Of a stretch of DNA of 64,000 bases, positions 43,149 to 51,914 are shown in pieces; positions within the stretch are counted from its first letter, which is position 1; each line of letters opens with the position of its first letter. Under the pieces are notes generated by a model. It was given only the letters and a program-made list of their open reading frames with translations. It ran no database searches and was not told the DNA's origin. Made by a program: the position numbers and the translations under genes. Source of the stretch: Listeria grayi DSM 20601 (GTDB taxonomy: Bacteria; Bacillota; Bacilli; Lactobacillales; Listeriaceae); contig NZ_GL538353.1 of the NCBI RefSeq assembly GCF_000148995.1, forward strand, positions 372,001-436,000. Direction: 5' to 3'.

Positions 43149-44027
43149 TTAACCGTTAATGACAGTGCCGCCATTGACGTGAATGGTTTGGCCACTTACA
43201 TAACTAGAATCACTGGAAGCAAGGTAAACATATGCCGGTGCAAGTTCATAAGCTTCACCAGAACGTCCTAATGGAACGGTATCGCCCCAATTTTCCAGCT
43301 GTTCTTCGGTAAAAGTCGCCGGGATAAGCGGTGTCCAGATCGGACCTGGCGCGACGGCATTTACTCGGATTTTCCTATCTAACAGGTCTTGATTTTGCGA
43401 AAGGGAACGAGTAAAGCTGACGATCGCGCCTTTAGTCGAAGAATAATCAAGCAACGCCGGACTTCCTTGGTAAGCAGTAATGGAAGCAGTATTGATAATA
43501 GATGCTCCCGTCGTCAAATGGGGAAGAGCAGCTTTTATAAAGTAGAAGTTACTAAATATATTGGTTCTAAACGTACGATCGAGTTGTGCTGCGGTGATGT
43601 CTGTAAGATGTTCTTGGACATGCTGTTCCCCAGCTACATTGACTAAAATATCGATCTTGCCGAATTTAGCAACCGTCGTTTTCACAACTTCCTCGGCAAA
43701 GGATTCCTCTCCGACATCGCCTTTGATGGAAACGACTTGGCGACCTTCTGCCTCAATCAAATCGACCATCCGTGCAGCATCTTCCTCTTCATCATAATAG
43801 GTGAAAACGATATCCGCCCCTTCTTTAGCAAAATAAAGTGCTGTACTAGCACCGATTCCACTGTCACCACCGGTCACGATCGCGACTTTATCATGGAGTT
43901 TATCCGCAGGTTTATAATCATCGCTTACGATTTTCGGAGCCGGATGGACGTTTTTCGATTCGTCATCAATCAAATAACCTTCTTTTGGGGTTTGTGTTTC
44001 GACTTTTCCTGTTTTTTTGTCTGACAT
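43149..44027 (-). CDS. SDR family oxidoreductase, YdaD/YhxC-like general stress protein
   Basis: 292 residues. The N-terminal extension (GKVETQTPKEGYLIDDESKN) is followed by the classical SDR dinucleotide site AIVTGGDSGIGAS near residue 52, the Ser-Tyr-x3-Lys catalytic set (NTASITAYQG, LLDYSSTKGAIV) and the tail VSGQTIHVNGG. It belongs to the stress-induced SDR group of B. subtilis YdaD. The substrate is unknown; aldehyde reduction is plausible. It is the first gene of the operon with the YdaT-like gene. Confidence 0.88.
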   Translation of the reverse strand: MSDKKTGKVETQTPKEGYLIDDESKNVHPAPKIVSDDYKPADKLHDKVAIVTGGDSGIGASTALYFAKEGADIVFTYYDEEEDAARMVDLIEAEGRQVVSIKGDVGEESFAEEVVKTTVAKFGKIDILVNVAGEQHVQEHLTDITAAQLDRTFRTNIFSNFYFIKAALPHLTTGASIINTASITAYQGSPALLDYSSTKGAIVSFTRSLSQNQDLLDRKIRVNAVAPGPIWTPLIPATFTEEQLENWGDTVPLGRSGEAYELAPAYVYLASSDSSYVSGQTIHVNGGTVING

Positions 44028-44062
44028 CTAATCATCCTTTCTATCGCAATATTAATTATCTT

Positions 44063-44087
44063 TTTCCCTCTGTACAAAATCAAAAAC
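44063..44087 (-). promoter_or_regulatory. Candidate sigma-B promoter of ydaD-ydaT-like operon
   Basis: On the minus strand GTTT (44087-44084) and GGGAAA (44068-44063) are 15 bases apart, close to the sigma-B pattern GTTT-N13-15-GGGWAW. It lies 36 bases before the SDR start codon and agrees with the known stress regulon of the homologues. Confidence 0.55.
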
Positions 44088-44169
44088 ATTGGGTTTGAAT
44101 AGCCATAGGACAGGGAATTAGCACAATATGATTTGAAAGCGTTTGATTGAAAAAAATCTATGAAAACTG

Positions 44170-44198
44170 TTTTCAATGGATAAATTTCGTGATACAAT
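44170..44198 (+). promoter_or_regulatory. Promoter of formate/nitrite transporter gene
   Basis: TTTTCA (44170-44175) and TACAAT (44193-44198) with 17 bases between them. It overlaps the first codons of a longer open frame, which is why the downstream GTG is chosen as start. Confidence 0.6.
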
Positions 44199-44247
44199 GA
44201 ACAAGCCGAAAAGGTGGCTAAAATTTTTTCAGTTGGAGATGAAAGTT

Positions 44248-45048
44248 GTGGATGCAGAAAACAGTCCGTTAATGCAAAAGATCGATTATAGTACGCGTAA
44301 GAAAGTGGATTTAGTTAATAATAGTATTTTTCGTTATATTTTACGCGCGATGCTAGCTTGTTTATTCCTAACACTTGGAACAGCAGTGGCTGTTATGATA
44401 GGGGATAAAGTAGATCATTTTGCACCCGGTCTCGGGAAAATCACTTATGCATTTATGTTTAGTTGGTCGCTCGTAATGATCATCTATATGAATGCAGAAT
44501 TAGGTACATCGAATATGATGTATATGACGACAGGTGTTTATCAAAAAATCGTGCGTCCGAGTAAGGCACTTAAAATCTTATTATTATGTGTAGGTTTCAA
44601 CTTGGTTGGCGGGATTATCGCCGGCTACTTGGTTTCCCTCACATCAGCATTTCATAATTTACCACCCGATCACTTTTTATTTACAGCCGTGGCCGGGAAA
44701 TTAGAAAAAACACCGGTTCAAATTTTTGTAGAAGGTATTTTCGCCAATATCGTCGTGAATACTGCTGTTCTTTGTACATTACGGATGAAAGATGACGCTG
44801 GTAAAGTTATCAGCATGATCTTCATTATTTTCATCTTTGCATTCTTAGGATTTGAGCACGTTATCGCCAACTTTTCATCGTTCTCGCTTGCATTCTTTGC
44901 TTCTCATGGAACAATGGTAGCTATGACAGTTGGAAATGTCGTCCAGAATCTAGTACTTGCCTTCTTAGGAAACTTTGTCGGCGGGGGAGTCGTTATCGGC
45001 TTGCTTTATGCATGGCTGAACCGGACAGAATCGATTTATAAAGATTAA
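44248..45048 (+). CDS. Formate/nitrite transporter (FNT) family protein
   Basis: About 266 residues with six membrane helices in the FNT fold. Visible parts are the first helix YILRAMLACLFLTLGTAVAV, the loop AELGTSNMMYMTTGVYQ that carries the constriction residues, and FLGFEHVIANFSSFSLAF containing the conserved central His. It passes formate, nitrite or hydrosulfide. The GTG start has GGAG 9 bases upstream; the open frame reaches back to 44176 but the promoter lies there. Confidence 0.9.
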   Translation: MDAENSPLMQKIDYSTRKKVDLVNNSIFRYILRAMLACLFLTLGTAVAVMIGDKVDHFAPGLGKITYAFMFSWSLVMIIYMNAELGTSNMMYMTTGVYQKIVRPSKALKILLLCVGFNLVGGIIAGYLVSLTSAFHNLPPDHFLFTAVAGKLEKTPVQIFVEGIFANIVVNTAVLCTLRMKDDAGKVISMIFIIFIFAFLGFEHVIANFSSFSLAFFASHGTMVAMTVGNVVQNLVLAFLGNFVGGGVVIGLLYAWLNRTESIYKD

Positions 45049-45102
45049 AAAAAGTCCCAGATTGGAGCAAGCTCGGATCTGACAGGACAAAATAAGAACA
45101 TC

Positions 45103-45134
45103 AAAAAGCTGGGGATCATCTTCCCCAGCTTTTT
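45103..45134. terminator. Bidirectional terminator
   Basis: AAAAAGCTGGGG pairs with CCCCAGCTTTTT. A weaker imperfect hairpin (GTCCCAGATT ... GATCTGACAGGAC) precedes it at 45055-45088. Confidence 0.9.
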
Positions 45135-45150
45135 ATTTATTTTATGTGGA

Positions 45151-45879
45151 TTAAAGTTTGGCACTTAAAATAATCGGACCTTTCGGTGTCTTGCTGTTTT
45201 CATCAGGTTCTACAGTGATCGCCACAGTATCATAACTGTCTGTTTTCGCGATTGCATGCACGGCGCCGCCACTGCCGTCTCTATTGGCAATGAAAGTGCC
45301 GGCTCGTTTTGGTTTACCGTCTTTCAGCAGCCAGACTTGGTAGCGCTCTTTGTCGGAAAGCTTTTTAAGATCGCTTGCTTCTATAACAAGCTTGTCGCTA
45401 TTCTTATCATGAATGACAGTGGCAATGGCTTGGCCCTGCGCATTTTTCGCAACTTGGAGATCCTTAGAGATCTTCACACGCTTGGTATCAGTTGCGTTCT
45501 GGGTAGCTGGCTTTTGGTCTTGGAGCGTTTGATAAAAAATGATATTGCCGATCAGTGAAAGTGCTAAGACGGCTACTAATGAAGGGATAATCCAATTCCG
45601 TTTCTTTTTATGGACGATCACAGTCGGTTCTTCTACAGCAGGAGAACTTGTTTCGTCAGTTTTGAATACATTTTCCAATATGCGTTCCTTCATACCATCA
45701 TTTGGGGAAACAGGTTCAGAGGAATACGGCAAATCAGCCATTAAGGCATTTAATTCGTCTAATTCTTCTTGCAGACTGGCAAACTGTTGCAATGCTTCTT
45801 CCAGTTGCCGCGTTTCTGATTCTGTCAGCGAGCCATTTAAATAGTCGATCAATTTTTCTTCTGCTTGTTGTTTATTCAT
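45151..45879 (-). CDS. Anti-sigma factor, RskA family
   Basis: 242 residues: an N-terminal helical anti-sigma domain (about 1-85) without the HxxxCxxC zinc site, one membrane segment near residues 95-115 (IIPSLVAVLALSLIGNIIFY), and an extracellular RskA domain (about 125-242; KERYQVWLLKDGKPKRAGTF). It would hold the ECF sigma factor at the membrane until a signal triggers cleavage. Its start overlaps the end of the sigma gene by 8 bases. The divergent surface-protein/sortase genes are the probable targets. Confidence 0.88.
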   Translation of the reverse strand: MNKQQAEEKLIDYLNGSLTESETRQLEEALQQFASLQEELDELNALMADLPYSSEPVSPNDGMKERILENVFKTDETSSPAVEEPTVIVHKKKRNWIIPSLVAVLALSLIGNIIFYQTLQDQKPATQNATDTKRVKISKDLQVAKNAQGQAIATVIHDKNSDKLVIEASDLKKLSDKERYQVWLLKDGKPKRAGTFIANRDGSGGAVHAIAKTDSYDTVAITVEPDENSKTPKGPIILSAKL

Positions 45880-46429
45880 CGTATTTCCTCCTTTCCACCA
45901 TTATGTCTTTTAGATGCTTTAAAGCGAGCCGCAGTCTTCCTTTTACGGTGCCAAGCGGAATATCCAGCTTAGTCGCGATCTGTACCTGCGTACAGCTCTG
46001 GAAATAAAATAATTGGATGATCTGCTGCTGATTTTCTTTTAATTCGGCGAGCGCTTGATTTATTTCTGCTCGTTTTTCTTTCCAGATCGTTAAGTCTTCC
46101 GGTAAGGGTTGCCCATCCGGAACTTTTTCACGTTCTTCCTGTAATTCATAGGGGACTTCTTTTTGTTTGCGGATCAGGTCGATCGATAAATTACGTGTGA
46201 TCGTAAGGAGCCAAGAAGAAAATTTGCCTTTCTCTGCTTGGTATAATCCTTTTTTTGTCCAGATCTTAATGAAGACTTCCTGCACGATCTCTTCTGCAAG
46301 TTCTTTATTTTTAACCATTCGATAAGCAAATGAGAAAATAAGCTTATGATACTTGTCATAAAGTGCTTCTAGTGCTTCCCGCTGGCCATCCTCTACTTGT
46401 TCGTACAAGATGATATCCACGTCAGACAT
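45872..46429 (-). CDS. ECF RNA polymerase sigma factor (SigK/RskA-associated type)
   Basis: 185 residues with sigma region 2 (ALYDKYHKLIFSFAYRMVKN, EEIVQEVFIKIW, SSWLLTITRNLSIDLIRK) and region 4 (IIQLFYFQSCTQVQIATKLD, GTVKGRLRLALKHL). It is paired with the overlapping RskA-type anti-sigma gene, as in mycobacterial SigK-RskA. The pair faces a surface protein and a sortase across a 190-bp spacer, so autoregulation and control of the divergent operon are likely. L. monocytogenes has only one ECF factor (SigC, memory), which is at a different locus. Confidence 0.93.
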   Translation of the reverse strand: MSDVDIILYEQVEDGQREALEALYDKYHKLIFSFAYRMVKNKELAEEIVQEVFIKIWTKKGLYQAEKGKFSSWLLTITRNLSIDLIRKQKEVPYELQEEREKVPDGQPLPEDLTIWKEKRAEINQALAELKENQQQIIQLFYFQSCTQVQIATKLDIPLGTVKGRLRLALKHLKDIMVERRKYDE

Positions 46430-46558
46430 TGGTATTCCCCCTTATCTGTGACCTCATCTAAGAATAACATAATCCTCGGGAAAAGTATTTCTATAATAGC
46501 TTACGAAAAAACAACAAAAAAAGATGTATTATTTCATAAAAAAATTTTTTTAAAAAAA

Positions 46559-46586
46559 GTGATCCGTTTCCATTTTTCATTCGTTA
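46559..46586 (+). promoter_or_regulatory. Candidate ECF-type promoter of surface protein gene
   Basis: GATCCG (46561-46566) and CGTTAG (46582-46587) are 15 bases apart and lie about 35 bases upstream of the start codon. The pattern resembles an ECF -35/-10 pair, but no experimental consensus for this sigma factor is known to me, and no good sigma-A promoter is visible there. Confidence 0.3.
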
Positions 46587-46620
46587 GCTTTATGTAGACA
46601 AATCAAAAGGAGTGGAAAAA

Positions 46621-47967
46621 ATGAATTTAAAAGGATTGCTTGCACCAATTATTGGATTGTCACTTGTACTTACACCGATGGCGACTGCAAACGTTAGTGC
46701 AGCGGAGAAACCGACTGTAGAAACGAAAGCATCAGAATTACGTTCTGGACTGGACAACTTGCTTTCGGAACATTATACGCTGGCGATCGATACCATGGTC
46801 AAAACTTATGACGGCGACAAAGGGGCAAAAGAAGCTGCTAAAGCGTTTGACCAAAATGCAAAAGACATGGAGCCGGCGATCGCTGATATCTATGGAGAAG
46901 ATGGCGCCAAACAATTTGAAGCGATTTTCGCCCCGCATAATATGGCAACGGACGATTATGCTCAAGCGGTGAAAGATGGCGACAAACAAGCACAAAATAA
47001 GGCAGATAAAGAAGTCGACAAATTTGTTAACGATATGGCTAAGTTTTTAGATACAGCGACAGAAGGAAAACTTCCTGAAAAGGCAGCAAAACAAGCTCTT
47101 CGCGAACATGAAAATGACGTACAACAAGCATTTGATGCGTATGTAGATAAAGATTATAAAAAATACAACGAAGATTTCCTAAAAGGATATGAACAAATCT
47201 TTGGAGTTTCCAAAGCGCTAAGCACAGCAATCACCACACAAAAACCGGAAAAATTTGATAATACAAAAGCGGATACAAAAGCAGCTGACTTACGTTCTGG
47301 TTTGAATATGCTGATCAGTCAACATTATGCACTTGCTGTCCGTAGTTTGAACGAGGGAACAAAAGGCTCTCCGGATTATGACTTTGTCAATTGGGCACAA
47401 GATCAAAATACAGAAGGCTTAAAAACAGCGATTGGTTCCGTTTATGGTAATGATGCTTCTAAACAATTCGGTGACGTATGGAATAAAAATCACATCGCTG
47501 CCCAAGCCGACTTGGCTAGCGCGACAGCAGCAGATAACAAAAATGGTGAAGATAAAGCGAAAATGAGATTGACAAAAGATTTTGCAGATGAGTTTTCGAC
47601 ATTCTTGTCCACGGCTACAGACAATAAATTACCGAAACAAGCAGCTTATGAAGGCATCATGCAGCACGAAAAATTAGTAACCATGGCATTTGAACAAGGC
47701 AATCAAGGAAACTATGCAGCAAGCTACAAGACATGGCGTGAAGGATTTGCACAAACATTCGACATCGGTAAAGCGTTAAGTAATGCGATCGTTATGCAGC
47801 ATCCAGATAAATTTATGGACAATGCCCCAACTAAAATGCCGAATACAGGAATGGGCGGCGCAGAAAATAATACTTCCATGATAACAACGATCTGGGTAGC
47901 TCTTACAGCCCTTATCCTAGCCATTGCTGGATTTATCACTTTCCGTCAAGTAAAAAGCAACAAATAG
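46621..47967 (+). CDS. Secreted two-repeat His-containing surface protein with LPXTG-like anchor
   Basis: 448 residues: a signal peptide (1-28, ending NVSAA), two homologous helical repeats (about 36-205 and 219-392), then MPNTG (406-410), a hydrophobic segment (about 421-441) and a basic tail, i.e. a cell-wall sorting signal with Met in place of Leu. Each repeat has the same three His positions: H51/H235 (SEHYTLA, SQHYALA), H106/H291 and H163/H349 (REHENDV, MQHEKLV), suggesting a four-helix bundle that could bind a metal or cofactor. The start is the ATG behind AAAAGGAG. It is followed 12 bases later by a sortase gene and faces the ECF sigma/anti-sigma pair. Confidence 0.85.
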   Translation: MNLKGLLAPIIGLSLVLTPMATANVSAAEKPTVETKASELRSGLDNLLSEHYTLAIDTMVKTYDGDKGAKEAAKAFDQNAKDMEPAIADIYGEDGAKQFEAIFAPHNMATDDYAQAVKDGDKQAQNKADKEVDKFVNDMAKFLDTATEGKLPEKAAKQALREHENDVQQAFDAYVDKDYKKYNEDFLKGYEQIFGVSKALSTAITTQKPEKFDNTKADTKAADLRSGLNMLISQHYALAVRSLNEGTKGSPDYDFVNWAQDQNTEGLKTAIGSVYGNDASKQFGDVWNKNHIAAQADLASATAADNKNGEDKAKMRLTKDFADEFSTFLSTATDNKLPKQAAYEGIMQHEKLVTMAFEQGNQGNYAASYKTWREGFAQTFDIGKALSNAIVMQHPDKFMDNAPTKMPNTGMGGAENNTSMITTIWVALTALILAIAGFITFRQVKSNK

Positions 47968-47979
47968 AGGTGTTCACGG

Positions 47980-48927
47980 ATGAAAAAGCTTTCTCTAACA
48001 TTCATTTTCACAGCAGTACTCATCATTGGGTTAACGATTTGGCTAAAGCCGTTTGGCATTTTTAGCGAGGCAAGTAAGCAGCAAATCAAGGTAGTTCATG
48101 ACCGTCCAAAAAAATCCGGCAGTGTGGTCAACCGAATCGCCGGCTTTCCCGTTTTGAAAAGCAAACAAGCTGAAATCGAAACGATCCAAAATCGTCAGAG
48201 AAACAATCAGCAGGGAATCGAACCAAAACGAATCGAGATCCCTGCAATCCAAGCAAAGGCTGCTGTGAAGACCGTTGGAGAAGCAAAAAACGGGGAAATG
48301 GAAGTACCAGCGAATACAGTCGAAACAGGCTGGTATTCGCCGGGTACACATCCCGGTAGCAATGGGAATGCAGTGATCGCAGGTCATGTAGACAGTAAAA
48401 AAGGACCAGCCGTATTTTTTTATTTGAAAGAACTACAGCCTGGCGACAATATTTACCTCTATGATAAAAACAAGCGCAAACTGACATTTACTGTTCGCAC
48501 GAGAAAAAGTTATTTAGCAGAAAAAGCTCCGGTATCTGAAATCTTTGGCAGCAATACAAAGCCGATGCTTAACTTGATTACTTGCACCGGAACCTTTGAC
48601 CATAAGCGCCGAACTCATATCGATCGTCTGGTAGTTTCAGCAGAATTAACGAATGACTCCGGGCAAGAACGTTTGCAAAAACCAGTTGCCCCGACCCACC
48701 TTGAAAAAAGCGGTCAGACATTGAGCTGGCATTCCACACCGGAAGCAGCCGTCGTAGGTTACAATGTGTATGCAATAGACACCAAGACAGGGACAAAAAA
48801 GCGAATCGCCAAAGTCGCTTCCCACGAGAGAAAAAGCGTTATGATCAAATCAAAATCATACGAAAAATATGGTGTTACCGCAGTCAATTACGATTTAGAG
48901 GAATCGGTGCTGGCTTTGGTACGATAA
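47980..48927 (+). CDS. Sortase (class F-like) with C-terminal fibronectin III-like extension
   Basis: 315 residues: an N-terminal membrane anchor (4-22), a basic linker, and a sortase barrel (about 84-222) with catalytic His136 (VIAGHVDSKKGPAVFF), Cys202 (LNLITCTGTF) and Arg216 (THIDRLVV). GHVDS-GPAVFF is characteristic of class F/E-type sortases. The extra C-terminal domain (about 233-315; APTHLEKSGQTLSW) reads like a fibronectin type III fold, unusual for sortases. It lies in an operon with the MPNTG surface protein, its probable dedicated substrate, and ends in a strong terminator. Confidence 0.9.
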   Translation: MKKLSLTFIFTAVLIIGLTIWLKPFGIFSEASKQQIKVVHDRPKKSGSVVNRIAGFPVLKSKQAEIETIQNRQRNNQQGIEPKRIEIPAIQAKAAVKTVGEAKNGEMEVPANTVETGWYSPGTHPGSNGNAVIAGHVDSKKGPAVFFYLKELQPGDNIYLYDKNKRKLTFTVRTRKSYLAEKAPVSEIFGSNTKPMLNLITCTGTFDHKRRTHIDRLVVSAELTNDSGQERLQKPVAPTHLEKSGQTLSWHSTPEAAVVGYNVYAIDTKTGTKKRIAKVASHERKSVMIKSKSYEKYGVTAVNYDLEESVLALVR

Positions 48928-48958
48928 AAAAAAGCTGTCCATCAGGACAGCTTTTTTA
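48926..48958. terminator. Bidirectional terminator
   Basis: AAAAAAGCTGTCC and GGACAGCTTTTTT around ATCA, between the sortase gene and the convergent metX. Confidence 0.92.
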
Positions 48959-50065
48959 TAGCATTGTCGATAATGTTTTTGTTTCTAAAAAATGCTGAAT
49001 GACAGGCGCGAATTTTTCTTTTTCTTCTTCGACTAAAAAAGCATCATGTCCATATTCCGAAGCAATTTCGTGATAGTGGACAGGAACATGCCACTCTTTC
49101 AAAAGGCGATAGTGTCTGCGGATATCATGGATGCGGAACAGTTGGTCCGTCGTAATACCAATCAATAAGTAGGGAATGGAAATATCGGAAAATGCTGGCC
49201 GTTCATTTTCTGCTGCTGATGTGACATCGAAAAGATCGATCGCTTTGGTCAGATAAAGATAGCTGTTGGCATCAAAGCGTTCCACAAAACTGTCGCCCTG
49301 ATACTGCAAGTAAGACTCGATCTGGAAATGCTCTTTGGAAAAAGCTCGCGGGGAAGATTCCGCCACAGTAAAGCGTTCAAAGCGTTTGGAAAACAATTCG
49401 CTTGTCCGGTACGTCATCATGCCGATCATTCGGGCTGTGGCAAGTCCGCCTTCTGGTTGCCCGACATAGTTTCCACCGTTGAAATCAGGGTCATTCAGGA
49501 TCGCCATACGCATGATCAGATTATAGCCGATTGCATCAGGACCGCAAGCGAGGGGAGAGGCGATGTTGATGATACTCTCTGTTATTTCCGGATAATCGAT
49601 CGCCCATTGTGTTGCCTGCATACCACCCATTGAACCACCAATGACTGCTTTTAGCTTCGTTATATGTAGTTCTTCTAACAACTCTCTTTGTACTTTGATA
49701 ATATCTTTTACACTAAAGCCTGGAAATTCAAGACGAAAGGCCTCTCCTGTTTGTGGATTGATAGAGGAGGGACCAGTCGTCCCACTACAGCCGCCAAACA
49801 CATTGGTACAGACAACAAAATATTTATTCGTATCAACTGTTTTGCCCGGTCCAATATACGGATCCCACCAGCCAGGCGTATCTGCTTCATCATGTTTAGC
49901 TGCATGTGCCGTACCGGTAAGCGCATGTTCCAGTAAAATACAATTATCCCGTTCAGGGGACAAAGTACCATATGTCTCATAACCGATCGTGATCGGACCA
50001 AGCCGCTCCCCATTTTCTAAGATAAATGGATGGTGGGCAAATAGCTCTTTTTGCTCTAAATACAC
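48956..50065 (-). CDS. metX: Homoserine O-acetyltransferase
   Basis: 369 residues of the alpha/beta-hydrolase fold that activate homoserine for methionine synthesis (the family includes succinyltransferases too). The nucleophile elbow is [14 protein letters not shown], the oxyanion region [12 protein letters not shown], and the His lies in [10 protein letters not shown] near the C-terminus; [11 protein letters not shown] is a family hallmark. The start is GTG (VYLEQ) because AAGGGAG lies 8 bases upstream; an earlier GTG overlaps that site. It is controlled by a SAM-I riboswitch. Confidence 0.93.
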   Translation of the reverse strand: MYLEQKELFAHHPFILENGERLGPITIGYETYGTLSPERDNCILLEHALTGTAHAAKHDEADTPGWWDPYIGPGKTVDTNKYFVVCTNVFGGCSGTTGPSSINPQTGEAFRLEFPGFSVKDIIKVQRELLEELHITKLKAVIGGSMGGMQATQWAIDYPEITESIINIASPLACGPDAIGYNLIMRMAILNDPDFNGGNYVGQPEGGLATARMIGMMTYRTSELFSKRFERFTVAESSPRAFSKEHFQIESYLQYQGDSFVERFDANSYLYLTKAIDLFDVTSAAENERPAFSDISIPYLLIGITTDQLFRIHDIRRHYRLLKEWHVPVHYHEIASEYGHDAFLVEEEKEKFAPVIQHFLETKTLSTML

Positions 50066-50090
50066 TCCGAACACTCCCTTTTAATGCGTG

Positions 50091-50131
50091 ATTTAATAAA
50101 AAAACTCTAGCGAGAACAAGTCGCTAGAGTT
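50091..50131 (-). terminator. Riboswitch-controlled terminator of metX
   Basis: On the minus strand AACTCTAGCGA and TCGCTAGAGTT form an 11-bp stem followed by seven T. It is the off-state terminator of the SAM riboswitch. Confidence 0.93.
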
Positions 50132-50153
50132 GATTTTAATAGAATAAACGCGA

Positions 50154-50250
50154 CTTATCTTTCAGTAAATACTGCTGGAATTAGCACCGTAAATTAAGAT
50201 TCCGGTTGCTAAGGCTTCAAAGGGCCAGTCCCTCCACCTTTCTAGATAAG
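50154..50250 (-). promoter_or_regulatory. SAM-I riboswitch (S-box) aptamer
   Basis: Minus-strand P1 arms CTTATCT and AGATAAG enclose the S-box landmarks AGGTGGAGGGACTGGCCC, TGAAGCCTTAGCAACC and GGTGCTAATTCCAGCAG. SAM binding should favour the downstream terminator and shut off metX. Confidence 0.97.
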
Positions 50251-50272
50251 AAATAGTTATAAAATTAGTTTT

Positions 50273-50301
50273 ATACTACGCTTAATTGCAAGGATTGTCA
50301 A
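50273..50301 (-). promoter_or_regulatory. metX promoter
   Basis: Minus-strand TTGACA (50301-50296) and TAGTAT (50278-50273) with 17 bases between them, just upstream of the SAM aptamer. Confidence 0.8.
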
Positions 50302-50308
50302 GGTGTCC

Positions 50309-51798
50309 TCAGCGCATATTGGGTTTCCGAAGCAAGAGATAGGCTGCTGAAAGAATTATCAGTCCGCCGGCTGAAGCTACTGGAAACGAATCGCCAGTTT
50401 TAGGCAGTTTTTTGACACGAGCAGAGCGAAGCACGAGGGTATTGTTTTGGTTGTCTAAGCCGCTTTCCCGCTGGCTCGTGATGATAACTTGCAGGTCATC
50501 GCCATCCTCGTGATCCGTATAATCCTCTTCCTCCTCATCATAGAAGTAGGTACTCATACCGCTATAATTTCCCGCTTCATCTGTCGCAGTCAAAGAGACG
50601 ATCATCCCTTCAGGAAGCGCTGTTTCAAGTTCAAGTGCAAAATAGCCGTTTTTATCTGCATAGGTAGACCCAATCAGTTCGCTATATCCGTCCAAAATAA
50701 ACACTAGCGTGTGAGGATCGGCAGTGCCAACGAGTTTGAGATCCGTTGTTTTGGAAAAATCGAGCTTTGGTGTTTTTAAAGTTGGTACATCATTCCAGAT
50801 CATAATGGCTATTTCGATATCGGAAAAATTCCCTGCTGGATCAGTAGCCACTACTCTTACAAGCTGATCGCCCAGTTGATTCGGTTTTGGTGCCCATCCT
50901 TTTTTGAAAGTAAGTGAAACCTTGCCGCTGTTATCTGTAGCTGTCACTAGATCTTGTGGCTTGATGGTAGTACCTTTGTCGAATACAAAAAGTTGATCTT
51001 TTTTCGGTTGGATAAGTGGTTTTTCGGTATCGATTACTTGGTAGCTGACTGCAAAAGTTTCGGTGCGGTCTCCTTTTTTAGCTTCGATTGTTGTAGAAAA
51101 AGTACCGACTTTGCTAGTAGAAAGCTGTCCCTTTATGACGCGAAGGGCAACGCCGGATTCAGCTGTAAGTAGATCACTTGTTGCTAATTTTTTCCCGATT
51201 GGGAATCGAAGTGCCATTTTTGCATGAGCGAGTGGCACCGCTGTGACCGTATAGCTTACTTGCAGTTCTGTGGACGTATCATCGGCAAATACAACCGTGA
51301 TCGCTATCGTTTTTTGACCAGCAGTTGTGAAATCAGGTACGGCTCCGGATTTGAAATCCGCGGATTTTACCTTAGAAGGATCTTCCGCAGTAATAAACGC
51401 CGATGCTGCTGGTGTTTTTTCTCCTTGCTTGAAGTGGAGATCTTGCTTGGCTGTTACATTTGTCGTCTGGATCGCAACCACTTTATAAGGAACGGTGATT
51501 GTTTCCAGACTACCATTTGATAGTTCACTACTAGCGTTGCAGTATGCATTCCTGCTGTTGCCGTATCTGGCACGTCGCCTTTAAAGTGGACTTTTTCTAT
51601 TGTTTCCTGTTCGGAAAGAGCAACAAAGTCTTGCGGAGTTGGTACTTGTCCTGTAGAGAAACTTACTGCCGTTTTTGGATGGACAATCTTTTGCCCTTCA
51701 AGTGGTGCAGCTGCCGAAACATGGCTTGGGATGCTTAGACAAATTAGTAAAAGCACAGCAAGCCAACAAATAAGTGATTTCTTGATCGTTGTTGTCAT
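50309..51798 (-). pseudogene. LPXTG surface protein gene, frameshifted
   Basis: The 5' part (from the ATG at 51798) encodes a signal peptide ending HVSAA and the start of a repeat domain; it runs into a wrong frame after TLVVNY near 51510. The 3' part continues in the other frame (NGSLETITVPYKVVAIQTT...) to LPKTGDS, a hydrophobic segment and KPNMR tail. One added base near 51505-51512 would restore a ~496-residue cell-wall protein with DUF5011/Ig-like repeats (FTTAGQKTIAITVVF, TATDNSGKVSLTF, VRVVATDPAGNFS). Either a real inactivation, a phase-type change, or a sequence error. Confidence 0.85.
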
Positions 51799-51914
51799 TC
51801 TTTTGCTCCTTTTATATGTTTTTTATAGAATAGCAATGTTGCCGCTATAAATAATAAGTGAATAAGTAATAGGGAGTGGGAAAGATGGCGGATTTTTGAC
51901 AAAAAGTTGGCAAG

